From Pocillopora verrucosa (taxonomy: Eukaryota > Cnidaria > Anthozoa > Scleractinia > Pocilloporidae): 64,000 nt of DNA. The stretch is from assembly GCF_036669915.1 (NCBI RefSeq), contig NC_089316.1:13316743-13380742 (forward strand). Reading direction: 5' to 3'. Made by a program: the position numbers and the translations under genes. Positions 11,359 to 22,958 of the stretch are shown piece after piece. The notes beneath the pieces are model-generated. The model was given only the letters and a program-made list of their open reading frames with translations. It was not told the DNA's origin and did no database searches. The number at the start of each line of letters is the position of its first letter. The stretch's first letter is position 1.

Positions 11359-12327
11359 AGTTTTCACAGTTCCTGTTTTAAATTTATGAAGTGAAAGAAA
11401 AAGAAATTGTCAAATTCTTTATCGCAATAGATGTATTTGTTCACCGTGATTTTAATGATAAGTTAATGTTTTATCGCCAAGGGTCACTATCAATTTTAGA
11501 ATCAAGTTGTTAAATAAACAAGAGCCTTCATTTAGCGCGAAAAAATTCTCAGATACGTGTTAGCGGATAGTACCAGTTCAGAGATGAGAGAGATTTTCCG
11601 AGAGTGAAGCTCGAGAAAAACTGTGGGCTACGCTATTTGCAGGTACATGGTGCTGGGAGAAACTCAAGAAAAAATTCGGTAAATGAAAAGTATTTTCATT
11701 GAGACCATGAGGGAAAAGGTGATTTCTCAGTATTGTTTGCGCATCCAGAACTGCCAAAAGACTTCTTGTAATTAATTCCGCATTTGTCATCTTTCCCTTC
11801 GTCATGAAGGTGTTCTCGGAAAAAAGAACCAAGGCTCGATGCTTTTATGAGATAAAGGAGAGAGATTCATTACTCATTGCAAGTATAAGTTGTTCAATTA
11901 TTCGGCTTTACTTGCCTCAGGTCGAGGCTTAAACGCAAATTAAACATATCGAAGAGTGAAGAAACTTGAAAGACCGTCAAGCGAATACCAATTGATTTTC
12001 CAAGAGAAAGCTTCGTTTTAATTACGGTCACCGATCATGACCTTTTGTAGTAAGGCTCTATTCAGTGAATGGCAACTAATTATATCATTCATCTCATTGT
12101 TCGAAGAACTCACTGGAGAGCTATGGAGCAACACAAGCAGAAAATTTCCCTCCAAAAAGTAAAGCATAATGTTCATTCAAAGTTTGCTACACTTGAAATA
12201 ATGTGTAGTTTCGCTTCTATTCCATTTTTTCTATATCCATTCCATTCGTAAGCAAAACTTTTCTTTTGATTTCAACTTAACTTAAAAAGATAAGAAAAAA
12301 ATGTCGAAAACTCAAGCATAACTGATA
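11359..12327. other. Upstream region of gene A
   Basis: No other gene seen. The promoter of the two-exon cysteine-rich gene should lie at its left end, but no clear TATA box or initiator could be assigned. Confidence 0.4.
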
Positions 12328-12458
12328 TTTGAATATGAAAGCGATCTTCGCAGTAATGAACACTCTTAAGCAGTAGTGAAAATAAGGCCTGAAAAAAATT
12401 CAGGCCTGTACGGGATTTGAACCCATGACCTTTGCGATACCGGTGCAGCGCAATTAAA
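12328..12458 (-). mobile_element. tRNA-derived SINE, 5'-truncated
   Basis: Read on the minus strand, the element contains GCGCTGCACCGGTATCGCA, then a B-box (GGTTCAAATCC), then CAGGCCTGAATTTTTTTCAGGC and a specific tail running to about 12330. The A-box end is missing. The same tRNA-like head occurs at 26152-26222 on the plus strand. The PolIII-type head and unique tail are typical of a tRNA-derived SINE. Confidence 0.75.
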
Positions 12459-13746
12459 TATTTACAGTCATTTATAACTGATACTCCTAATAATTTCATG
12501 GTGATTCGCAAAATATGAAACAATTTCTACCGTTAGCTACGCAACATTTTTATTTCATATCTATCCGTAAATGGCTTCTCGTCAAAAAATTGTTCCTGCC
12601 TCGACTAAACGTGGTATAGCCAATTATTATTTATCATTACAATCATAAAATCGCCATTTTTCACTTTATCGAGTTGTTACCTACCTTCAAATTCAGCAAC
12701 GAATAAGTTGTGATTACCTTCAGCTCCGCGGAGAAGCGTTTTACCAAAGTATTCGTCGGGCTTTAGGGACCTTCAGCAAGCAACAGGTTGCTAAAATGAT
12801 CAAAGTCTGAGCTTTTGATTTGTCTTTAAAGCCTTTTCATCTGACCGAAGGATCGCTCCTTAGAGATTTACTGGAAAATAATTGATTGATCCTTTCATAT
12901 GAATAATGTGATCGTATTTCCATAACAAAAGCCAGCTTCAGAGGGTAGTATTCTTAAAAATTCGTAGCACCTTTTATGTGCATGATGCCTAGATAGACAA
13001 ATGATTCATACACGTTGTCTCCTCTATCTGACTTAAAAACCGAAGCATCTCGTTCTCAAGGAAGCTTAAAAAATGTCCCTTGCTATTGTGAAGACATCAC
13101 AGTCAACACAGCTAAAATCACTGAAAACTTTAGTCCGATGTCACCACAATTCCTTCTACAATGGAATGATGAAATAGTGAAAGTGAACAAAGAATCCATA
13201 GTTACAGAATGGATAGCCCTTTTCACCCACGAAGGTTCCTATTGATTTTCGTCAGCAATACGGAATTCCATACCGTGTGACCCCAGATTTAGGTTAAGTA
13301 CGCGCCAGTCAACAATAAGGTTGTAATTGCGGCCTTACAGAAGCGGTTGCTGGCCTTTACCACAATAACAAAACCCGTAGAGCCGTTGTTGATAAAAGGG
13401 ATCCTTTATCGAAATTTAAAACTAAAATTTCGGTGAACATATCAAATAAACTGATATGCCACATTGTTTAACTTTAAGTTAGCTACTGTAATACACAAAT
13501 ATTCTAACATCCTATTGTCCTATCGGAGAAAATAATCTCTTAGCAAATTTACAATTTCTTGCACATATCTTATGTATCTCGTACCATTTATTTACGCCCA
13601 TTCTTTTCGTTGTGTCGCATATTCATATTTTCAACATTGTTATCGTGCTTTATATAAATTACGCCGCCCTCTAGATTTCATATTTCACGCCTTTTCTAGG
13701 CGAGTGCGAGTGTTTTGTGTTCTCTACATTCCTTAGCATTTGTATA
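12459..13746. other. No supported gene
   Basis: AT-rich sequence. A 76-codon plus-strand open frame at 13015-13245 has no recognisable features. Confidence 0.45.
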
Positions 13747-13797
13747 GGTAATCACATGATTTCGAGTGCAATTTGGAATAAATAGGCACGAGTAAAT

Positions 13798-13836
<39 letters not shown>

Positions 13837-13908
13837 GAGTGCAATTTGTGATCTTTGAAAAAAATTTACAAGTGCTTATTTATTCCAAATTTCACGAGAT
13901 TACGTATT
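13747..13908. mobile_element. Fold-back MITE-like element
   Basis: Two copies of a GAGTGCAATTT motif flank a hinge (GCACGAGCCCGTAGGGCGAG). The arms AATTTGGAATAAATAGGCAC and TGCTTATTTATTCCAAATT are imperfect reverse complements. A shorter relative lies at about 16600-16676 (AAGTGCAATTTGTAGTCTTG ... AAATTGCACTCGAAAT). Confidence 0.7.
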
Positions 13909-15317
13909 AATAATATACATGAAAAAATACGAGGTAGGTTATCATAATTGTGCAGAAGCAAAGCGCGCACATCAAGTGCAAAAATAATTTATTCAAACTC
14001 TGCAAGTGACATAGTGCGTTCGGTCAAAACAACCGCGTATGATCAAAAGAATAACATACAATGATATTTTCTCATCTTTTAAGGTTCAAAAAAGTTCAGA
14101 GTCCGCCTAACAGTTCAAGGAATTGTTCAGTCTGGTTTGTTACTTCTTGGCACTGAATTAATCCTCTTTTGTACTGAATTACCTGAAAACTGCATTTCTC
14201 TTAGCCAATCAGAACTGAGAAATCTTTTCATGTATCTTACTAGAGTAATAAATCAAGAGATGAGTAAAAGATTGTTTAATTAAAGTGTGTTCTTGCCATA
14301 GTTTAAGTGCATTAAATCATCATTTAATTTTGAGGGAATCAGAAAAAAAAACAAGTCAAAACAAAAAAGGCAAACAAAAGAAAAAAAAATACCAGAGAAA
14401 AGAAAAAAAACTGAAGAAATTAACATAACAAGAGCACACATCAAATATGAAATATAAGCTTCCAAAACCATGACAAAGGAAAGTCCCTGCAGGTTTGATT
14501 TAAACGCAATTTTGTTTCAGCAAGTTTTCCATCACAACGAGCCACGTACAATCGTGATCGTCATGATAATGCTTTTGTTCTCTTGTGCACTTTGCTCCAT
14601 ATTGACAGTTGCCCTCCTGCCGACAGAAAACAAAGAAAAAAGTTTTAATCATGCTACTCAATGATTAAAAGTAGGATATTTTCAAAGAAGCCTAATATTA
14701 AACATTCCTCATGGGGCATCCTTCTGCGAACAAAGCTAAAATTTGCATGCAAATTACTTAACATCATACTAGTTTGTGTTTTTTCGTATAAATTTACGTG
14801 CTGTCGGCAGCTATTTTCCATTCCAATCTTTCTAAGTTTTCTACGATTCTAGCTCGCTGGCAAATCTTTGCAAAAAAAATTGTTAAAATCTCTTTCACAA
14901 ATAATCGAGCGTTTGTGCTCTTTCTAAATTAGTTATCACTCAGTACTAGTCACTAGTACACGAAAGCCATCACGCTGGTTGTCTTCCCTGTCTTTCGTAC
15001 GAGCTGAAGCGTAAGCTCCTCGATGATTTTGTTCAAGGCCTCCGGTTCGAACGTTTAAATACTTTTGCCACCATAATTAACTGAATGTCTATCTCTAACG
15101 AAAAATCTCTCACTCTCTCACAGTGGATTTTGAGAAATTTTCACTATTTTCATTACCACGGCTCTTTATTCTTTATACCGAGGAAAGCGACTTTGCACTT
15201 AGCCTTACTCTCGCGCCGCAATTTCGGCGCCAGATCACTGAACCGCGAGAACTCGGAAAGGCCTATTGACGTGTTCTCAGCCAATGGACATATTGAACAT
15301 TTTGCATGCATATTAAT
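13909..15317. other. No supported gene
   Basis: AT-rich, with poly-A and poly-T tracts near 14340-14415. Short open frames only. Confidence 0.45.
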
Positions 15318-15434
15318 AGGTCTGTAATTATATGAATCATTTACAAAATCGGACGATCGCGAAGCGAAAGTCCGCCTTGTTATTTGAGAATATGATTATA
15401 GAGAGAATTGGACGACATTAAGTGTTGTTACCAA
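15318..15434. repeat. Dispersed repeat, copy 1
   Basis: It shares AAAATCGGA(T/C)GA, a central CGCGAAGCGAAAGTCCG-like hairpin and GAATTGGACGACA..AAGT..TGTTACCAATTA with the element at 33534-33679. This copy is shorter at its left end. Confidence 0.65.
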
Positions 15435-16226
15435 TTAACCAAAACAATGAAAAATTTGAGAAACAACAGTTAATTCGGCGAAATGCACAACACCAGCGCG
15501 CGCACATGACGCGTTCTGTCCACTTACACAGGCATGACGTATCAAGTGTCCTATTACACTGACCAATCACGAACATGACGCGTACATGTAAACTGTCCTA
15601 TTAGTGCTCAAATCGGGCTGGTGATAATCAATCACGTTCGAGAATGTTGTTATGGTTTTGATTATGATGATAATAATGATAAAAATAATTTTTATGTTTG
15701 AAGTTCTCAGGTACTTAAAGAGAAACCAACTAAAGGGTTATCTTCAGACATTTTCAGAAATAACACACAGCTTATTAAGTTGTAAGTTCGGAAAGCTATC
15801 ATTTTTTAAAATAATCCTCTATCTTTTCCATGGCAACAAAAAGCAATGAATATAATTTTCCAGATAGAGACCGGATTGGTTGGGCAAAATGTCGGCACGT
15901 GTTGCATCTATAACCATTGAAAAGGGATTTATCATTCTACTATTATTTCCTCTTCTGGCGGCGTCTAATTTTCAAAATATATCCTCCCATTTTTACCTAT
16001 GCATCGTATAGATCGCATAAAAGACGAAACAACACAAAGCAAACCATTTAGGTGTTTATGACCAGCAAAAAATCTCACGCTCAAAGTTAGTTGCTTCAAA
16101 GCTCAAGCCCTAAGAGTGACCTTTAGATCGTTCTGTGCGGCATTTTGTCACTCGACTATAAGGTAAAATGGCGTAACATTTAGTATCAATAACAGCGGAG
16201 GATAATTTCATCGAAATTTGTTTTAG
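15435..16226. other. No supported gene
   Basis: No coding features recognised before the leucine-rich-repeat exon at 16227. Confidence 0.4.
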
Positions 16227-16298
16227 GTATTTGCAGGACAACCGCTTAGAGGAGCTGCCTTCGAACATTTTCAAGTGCCCTACTCAGCTGAAGTCTCT
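16227..16298 (+). CDS. Solitary 72-nt leucine-rich-repeat exon
   Basis: The exon is bounded by TTTTAG at its left and GTAAGC at its right. It is exactly 72 nt and phase 2 at both ends, and encodes YLQDNRLEELPSNIF followed by KCPTQLKSL, one 24-residue leucine-rich repeat. In the LRR-containing receptor family (LGR-type and relatives) such repeats are typically carried on 72-nt symmetric exons, which fits well. No neighbouring repeat exon was found in the flanking kilobases. It is either one exon of a gene with very long introns or a relic. Conservation of frame and splice sites argues that it is, or recently was, functional. Confidence 0.55.
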
Positions 16299-16599
16299 GT
16301 AAGCTATGACCCCTCCTAATTCTTAACAAGTGGGACTCTTTATTTTCATATATAAGGCTACCATGGCAAAAAAAAAATCTAAAAAATCTTCGATTTCTGT
16401 CTCGTCTTCTTATTCCTGAATTATAAGCAACCTATCGGGGTTGATCTCTCCTTCAAGTTTTAAAATATTCTGTACTGTAGGTGCCGAGCCACCTTAAATT
16501 TTAAAAAGAATTGATATAGCTGTTGATAAGATAAACTTAAGCCTAGCCTTAGTCAAGTTAGTACATTTGTTGGTAAGAAAAATAGTTACACCTTAGCGG

Positions 16600-16676
16600 C
16601 AAGTGCAATTTGTAGTCTTGGAAAAATTTACAAGTGCTCGATACGCCAAATTGCACTCGAAATCATGTTATTACTT
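16600..16676. repeat. Partial copy of the 13.8-kb fold-back element
   Basis: GCAAGTGCAATTTGTAGTCTTGG and AAATTGCACTCGAAATCATG match the right part and the inverted left end of the element at 13747-13908. Confidence 0.55.
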
Positions 16677-17680
16677 GTTAATGATTTACGTGAAAAAACA
16701 TCACAGAGAGTTCAGACAGTCGACATTTTGAAAGCCTGCGCGCGCTATTTTTTGCTTATTTGCTCTCGTATAACAAGACAATGTTAAAATTGTTTATTCA
16801 GCTTGGATATCCGCCATAGTTTGAGCTCTTTGGGGGATAAAATGTATAGTCCTGCCTAGAGAATAGATAAGTAAAATGTGAACACATGTATACCCATTTA
16901 GAATAAAATTTTATCACAGAAAGGATAAAAAAGTACGAGGATCCAGATTTAAAGAAAAAGAAAGTCTGTTCGACGGATCAAGACATGATATAGAGCAGAC
17001 GGCGTGAATCTATTTGTCTCTGCTCACCAACATGAAACATTATAAAAACATTACAGATTATATTAAGTCTTCCTTGTTTTGTTTTGTTTGTGTTTAAGAT
17101 TTATCCCTTGAATGAACTTAAAAAGTAGCGTGCGCCATTATTTAGAATGGAACTCTAAGCTCGTGGCGAAACTCTAAGCTCTTGGCTTAACTCTTGGCTC
17201 TAAGCTTAACATGGAATAACTTGCTTCAGTAGATAGGCTGTTTTATGTAGAAGCTCAACTCAGCGATCACATGCTGAAAGCCTTTTGTACTTCCCAAGGG
17301 CTGGAACAGCTTGATTTAAGAAGTAAAAGTTGAAACACGTTTTCGCTCTTTTTAGGACAGCTTTTGATGTTACGCTACGCTAATTCACAGTAACCATTCC
17401 ATTCTCCTCCCGTCTGTTTTTTTTTTGTTTTTTGTTTGTTTTTTTTTTCATAACTGTAATGTATTTCACCTCCAAATTTTGCTGAAAACTTTATGCATTT
17501 TCAAAGAAGGAAGCCTCTAGGGGATTGCTTAAGGTAAATCAAGTTTATTTTTAATATTAAAAATAAAACATTGGTTTATTTTCATTTTAAATCAGCTTTA
17601 AAGTGCAAAGTCGGGTTTAATTATCTTTGATAAACTGTCTCAGATCGTGTTTTTTCCCACCAACATGGAAGAAAATTTTT
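16677..17680. other. No supported gene
   Basis: AT-rich sequence with a T-rich tract at about 17415-17450. It precedes the tandem duplication at 17681. Confidence 0.45.
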
Positions 17681-18018
17681 CAGCGGGAACTTTAGTCTTT
17701 GAAACTTTTGTTTCTGCTATGACAAGAAGCCGCCCAATTCCTTTTATTGCCGGCGATGCCGCCTGAGCAAGAATAAGTTGAGTATAATGGACTCATGGTT
17801 GAGAGCACTAATCCCCCCAATCAGTCTTTAAGGACTTTTTCGAAGTTCACTTCAGGAAACTTTTGTCTTTGTAGCTTTTGTTTTGCCCTGACAAGAAGCC
17901 ATCCGATTTTTTTCATTGTCGCTTTATCAAGAATAAGTTGAGTCAGTAATGGACTCATGGTTGAGAGCACTAATCCCCCCAGAAGAATTTAAGGACCTTG
18001 TTTGAAGTTCACGTCAGG
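17681..18018. repeat. Tandem duplication, about 170-bp unit, two copies
   Basis: Copy 1 (about 17681-17851) and copy 2 (about 17852-18018) share TGACAAGAAGCC, CAAGAATAAGTTGAGT, AATGGACTCATGGTTGAGAG and CACTAATCCCCCCA, with indels between. It lies about 350 bp upstream of the first coding exon of the four-module cysteine-rich gene and could include part of its promoter region. Confidence 0.85.
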
Positions 18019-18369
18019 AGAGCGGTAAGCAACGTATTTTATCAACAGCTAACTCGTTGTTACAGCAAGAGATCTAGAGGTAAGAAAAAGAAACATTTGA
18101 TTACCCCTTTTTATGAATTGTTCGCTTTTCCCAATGACTTTTTCCAAATACTACGCTTGCCTTTGATACGGTACCTTATAATAATAATAACCAGTATTTA
18201 TACCGCGCACATATCAAAAAGAAATCTCGTGGCGCTTTGAGAACCAGCTACCTCTCAAGGAATCCCAGTGCTATGGGACAGCATTTATTGAAGCTAGTTA
18301 AGAAAAACCCGAGATAAATCTACACACTCTACCACTTTTTTTACATTTACCAACAGGAACTTTGCCAAA

Positions 18370-21300
18370 ATGTTGAAGGTAATGATGATGATGATGATGT
18401 TATGGCAGTTGATGAGTCTTGTTCTCGCTGATCATTCGTTTTCACCAATGGATGATGAAAAAACTCCCGCAGGTAAATACTTAGTAATGACGAATAACAA
18501 CTTTCTTCTACTCCGGCGAGATAATCACGTTTGCCTTCGATGCGTTCGCTGTAGACTGGATCAACTAGGTGTTTTTGAAAAGTTTCACTAGCTTTCGTGA
18601 GTTTAACTATGGAAAGTTTACCTTTCTCACACGGATTCTTTTAAGATTAATGATGTATCTTTAATCTACACCAGTGATAAGGGAGATCTAGGAAATAGAA
18701 GAACTATCTTTTTGCATATGAAAATAGAAATTAATCAAAAATTCGGTTTTTAGAGTGAAAGCTATTTTAAATAGCTATTTTCAAGCGCGGAAAATGGTAT
18801 ATAATCTTTTCTCTGAAGGAGAACCTGTTTTAAATTGAAAAATGGTCCAGTGGAACCTTTATTCATTTCAATTTGAAAGTTGCTCGTCGAAGTTGAGTTC
18901 AAAATTGGCGCGTTTCGAGCTAGCTAGCCATTGTCTCGAGCCCAGACATGAATAACAATGCACCTGTCAAACAAACAACTCCCATCGTGATAACCCGCGC
19001 ACTTGTATATTTATTCACAAATTCACAAAACCTTTTGATGCATCAGTTGTCATACCTAGCCGGTCTTGCCGACCGCAGAAAAATTTTTCGCGATGGGGGC
19101 CCTTTCAGTAGCCGTTGGAAACTGTTCACACGTTTGTAAATTATTAACAGAGTCACGAAGAATTATTTACGCTTTAAAAGATCTTCAAACAAACTTTTTC
19201 CCGTTTCAACTTTTGAAAATACTGCCACCTACTATATGATGAAAAACTCCAAATCATTTTTACCTTGTTATTAAAAATATTTTCGCTCTGAAAAGAAATA
19301 TTTTAAGCGATCTGACCATTCTACAAGAGACACACGTTGTCTCAGATAAGATGCCAATGTCTCACTCACCTTAACTTCAATAAAAAGGAAAACAGCTCCA
19401 AATAAACTCTTTTATAGTGACACTATATAAGAGAGTGAGATTAATAGTCGCGTGGAGGTTGTAGCGAAAACAAAAAATTTGGATCTCGCTTTCACTTGTA
19501 GTCCACAACGGGAAGATGCCATAGATGAACCTTAGGTAGACGACAGATTTTGTAGGGGCTAAATGTTTGCAGCGTTTTCTAAGAAATCGAGCAGCTAAAC
19601 ACTTTGGATGATCCAATCCCGAGCAGAAAAAAATTGCAGTTTATAATTATGTTGAAGGTTGCAATGACGTGACATGCTAAGAGATTTTGGCATCAAATTA
19701 GTCTCCGGCAGAAGCGCGGGCGCAAACGATCCTTGCAGGCTTTAGCATTTGAATAGCCAGCTGTCAAAAGTTCAAGTATAGCCCACTAATTTCAGGCAAC
19801 GTTTTTTTTTTTTTGTGAGCAAAAGAAGGAACCTGTAAGTAACAAATCAGTGGTGAACTATATGATTTCTTGAAAAGATAGAGGGGCCGCAGCCAGGATA
19901 AAACATCTTATGAAATTTAAAAAACGATCTCTGGCTAAAACTTTTAAAAATACGAGCTTTCGGCTGATTGCGCTACAGCCTTCAACGGGTAAAATGATAA
20001 AAAAGGTAAAATTGATGCATCGCTACCTTCTTTGTTTCATACCATACACATGTAACTGTCATATCATCAATAAAAGATATCGTCAATTTTAACGCTACTT
20101 GTCAACGGTTTTATTTTCCTATTTGAAGAAAATCAATGTCCCACTTGTCAAGGAGATAACGAAGTTGATTGTAACAGCAAAATCACGATGGTAGCTTGCC
20201 CCAAAGAGGCGCCAATATGTGCAGTGTACAAAAGTATCTATGATGAATTCAGTCGTCACTGCGTCAGCCAGGAGGAATATAACCACATCGTGAACGAGTG
20301 CGAGAAATACCGCGATTGTTCGATGGTGAAGTACGGTAAGCGAAAGGGCGCGGCTTACGTACAACCGCTTAGCATTGATCTGTTATTCACACTTGTTATT
20401 TGGCAAAATTTTCAGTAGACTCCAATTATTTGAATTTCATAGCTAACGAGAATCTCCTACCACCTCCTTAATCAGAGTTCTGCTCCTTTTCTTCCATTTC
20501 TTCCCATTCTTCCGTTTGACTTTTTCCCTTTTTCTTTTGGTTCAAAAAATGTCATTAGTGGGAAAATAACATTTGATACGGAATGAAATTTCAGGAAAGA
20601 GAGATGAGTAATGTCCATACAGCATCGCCCATGGAAGTCGTCAAGACTGAGGGGATATCATATTTAATTCTACTTAACAACGATTTTTTTCTTCCTTGTT
20701 TGAAGTGTTTCAGTGCCCAACATGTATCGGCGAGGGAAAAGATGAAGCCACAGCCAAAGCTAATTGTGACATCAATATAAAAAAGAAAACCTGTAGCAGG
20801 AAGACGCCAGTGTGTGCGGTATATTACATTCCTGAGTTGAGAAAATTCGCTCGTCATTGCATGAACCAAATTCTTTACGACAAAACCGTGGAAAAATGCC
20901 AAAGCAAGGGGTGCAAGGCGGAAAAATGCACTCAGCCGGGATGCATGGGAGGAGAGATGCCAGGTATGAATGTGTTACCCTTTCGTACCAAAGGAATTCT
21001 AAAAACAAAATTTACACTTGAGTTAACATGGAATAAGAATGGTAAGCTGCGAGTACTTGTCCATACTCAAATCAACCCTTCGAATATCGGTGCGTGGGAT
21101 AATTATTCGATGCACTGAGGGGATAACAAAAAAATTAATCACCGATTCATTTTCTCACAAACCATCTTCTTCGGAGTGGGACTGGTAAAGAGTGAATAAG
21201 GCCAAATAGAAGACCGATTTTTTTTTAAACAAATGTTATGAGCAGTTCATCCTCTTTGGATTTTATTTCGTAATATTCTTAGTTTGTAATATTACAGCAC

Positions 21301-22712
21301 TTATTATTTGAATTTTAATGCCCATCATTGCTTAATCAGTTTTTCTTTCCTTTTTTCAATCTACGTTCGTTATAAACAGAACTGGATGGGGAATGAATGG
21401 ACATTTTTAGGTGAAAAAGCGTATTTTGTAGAATAAATTAAATACGCTTGTTCACTAAACGTTCAGCTGAGAATCCACTTTCTCAACCTATAATTCGTCA
21501 AGGAAAGAACGGGAAAATCAATCGGTTTTTTTTTTTTATCACGGAGCCGATTACCAAAGTTGAATTCACGATAGGTTTCCCAGCATTTCTTCTTTTCCTC
21601 AGTATTTGAAGGAATTCAATGCCCTTCTTGTGAAGGCAAGGACGAAAATGACTGCGATAGCCAAATTAAGATGGAGACTTGTCCATTAGAGGCGCCAACT
21701 TGTGCAGTGTACACAAATGATGAGGATCATTTCAATCGTGGTTGCGTCAACCAAGCGGAATATGAAACTTTATTGAACAAGTGCGAGGAACACGGCGATT
21801 GTACCATAAGAAAGTACGGTAAGTCGTAGAGCGTGTCTCAAGTAGATAGTGATCAATTATCAACACTTATTGAAGCAAATTATTCCTTTTTACTGCATGG
21901 CTTTTAAAAGCTTGTTGCCGTGCGATATAACGAGCGCTCTGATTGACTAAGAACGAGATCAGAGCAGGGAATTATATGGCGGTAATGTCCACGGGTCGAT
22001 TAAGGATTATGCATATTAGAAAGAGCAAAAAAAGTCAGTCTTAGTAAACGACAGGTTTTCGGTCAACAGTTTTGCCAAAACGAGCTCAAACCGAAAAGCA
22101 AATAAAACTAATTACTAACTAAAGTAGACGTGAGTCAAAATTTCCTACAATGTCTCGTTCTTCATTCTCATTATCTCCTGGGAGGCTTCAGTATCCGCTT
22201 TCAATCGCAACTTCCTGGGTAAAATTTTAAATCCTACCAAAATTGCTGAACTCAGCGCGCGCCTTATTTGTTAATAATAACGTGGTCTCACTGCGTGATT
22301 TTGGCAACCATCGCCAACCTATCATGAACCGTTTGAACGCAAACATGAGAGTCTATGATAGTGACTGAAAGTTTGAACTATCGTCAACTTTCATCAACCA
22401 TCATGACCATTTTAACGGGGCTCTAGAGGGTGCCAAATGTTGCCTTTTTTTTTGCCTTTTACAGAGTTTCAGTGCCCTTCCTGTAGCGGCAAGGAAGGAA
22501 ATGGCAAAACTGCTGAAGCCGATTGTAATGAAAGAATAAAGATGGAAACCTGCACCCAAAAGCACCCTATTTGTGAGGCAGTTTCGGATAACTTGGGTAC
22601 ATTCACTCGTAATTGCACCAACGAAATGGATCACAGTATCACGAGGAACGACTGTAACTTTTTCCAAGACTGCAAAGCGTCAAAGTGCACTGAGCCCCGT
22701 TGTATGGCTTAG
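18370..22712 (+). CDS. Secreted four-module cysteine-rich protein, modules A-B-A-B (gene B)
   Basis: Five coding exons encode 340 residues: 18370-18472, 20129-20335, 20706-20963, 21612-21818 and 22465-22712 (stop TAG). Exon 1 gives a signal peptide with six consecutive Met (MLKVMMMMMMLWQLMSLVLA). Every junction is phase 1 with AG/GT ends. Exons 2 and 4 (207 nt each) carry eight-cysteine modules of type A, ending KYG. Exons 3 and 5 carry ten-cysteine modules of type B, ending in C-x4-C. All modules open Q-C-P-(T/S)-C and share DC..(K/T)..C..C(A/E)(V/A) and R-(H/G/N)-C spacing, resembling Ly6/uPAR three-finger domains. There is no GPI tail or TM segment, so the product should be a secreted multidomain protein. 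The promoter may overlap the tandem duplication at 17.7-18.0 kb. Biological role unknown. Confidence 0.75.
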
Positions 22713-22952
22713 CTGAGTTATTTTCTTGTGTGTCAGGTACCGAGTCGTCATTCTCTTTGGGATGCCACAACAGAAAATAATACTCCTCTGTGTTGTTGTC
22801 GTTGATATCTTTAATTTCTTCTGCTACTAATTCAATTTAGAGTCTCTAGTCGGTAGATAATATTTCTTAATTAACTTTCAAATCCTTTTATTTTCATGTA
22901 TTGTAGACTTGCGTGTTATCCTCCCTTGAGCAATGTCAATGAATGTGTTTCT

Positions 22953-22958
22953 AATAAA
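22953..22958 (+). terminator. Polyadenylation signal AATAAA of gene B
   Basis: AATAAA lies 241 bp after the TAG of the four-module gene. The start of the 3'UTR (GCTGAG then TTCTTGTGTGTCAGGTAC) is conserved in the inverted paralogue at 26.7 kb. Confidence 0.55.

Noticed and set aside
20591..20902. 103-codon minus-strand open frame
   Set aside because: It is the antisense shadow of the type-B module exon at 20706-20963.
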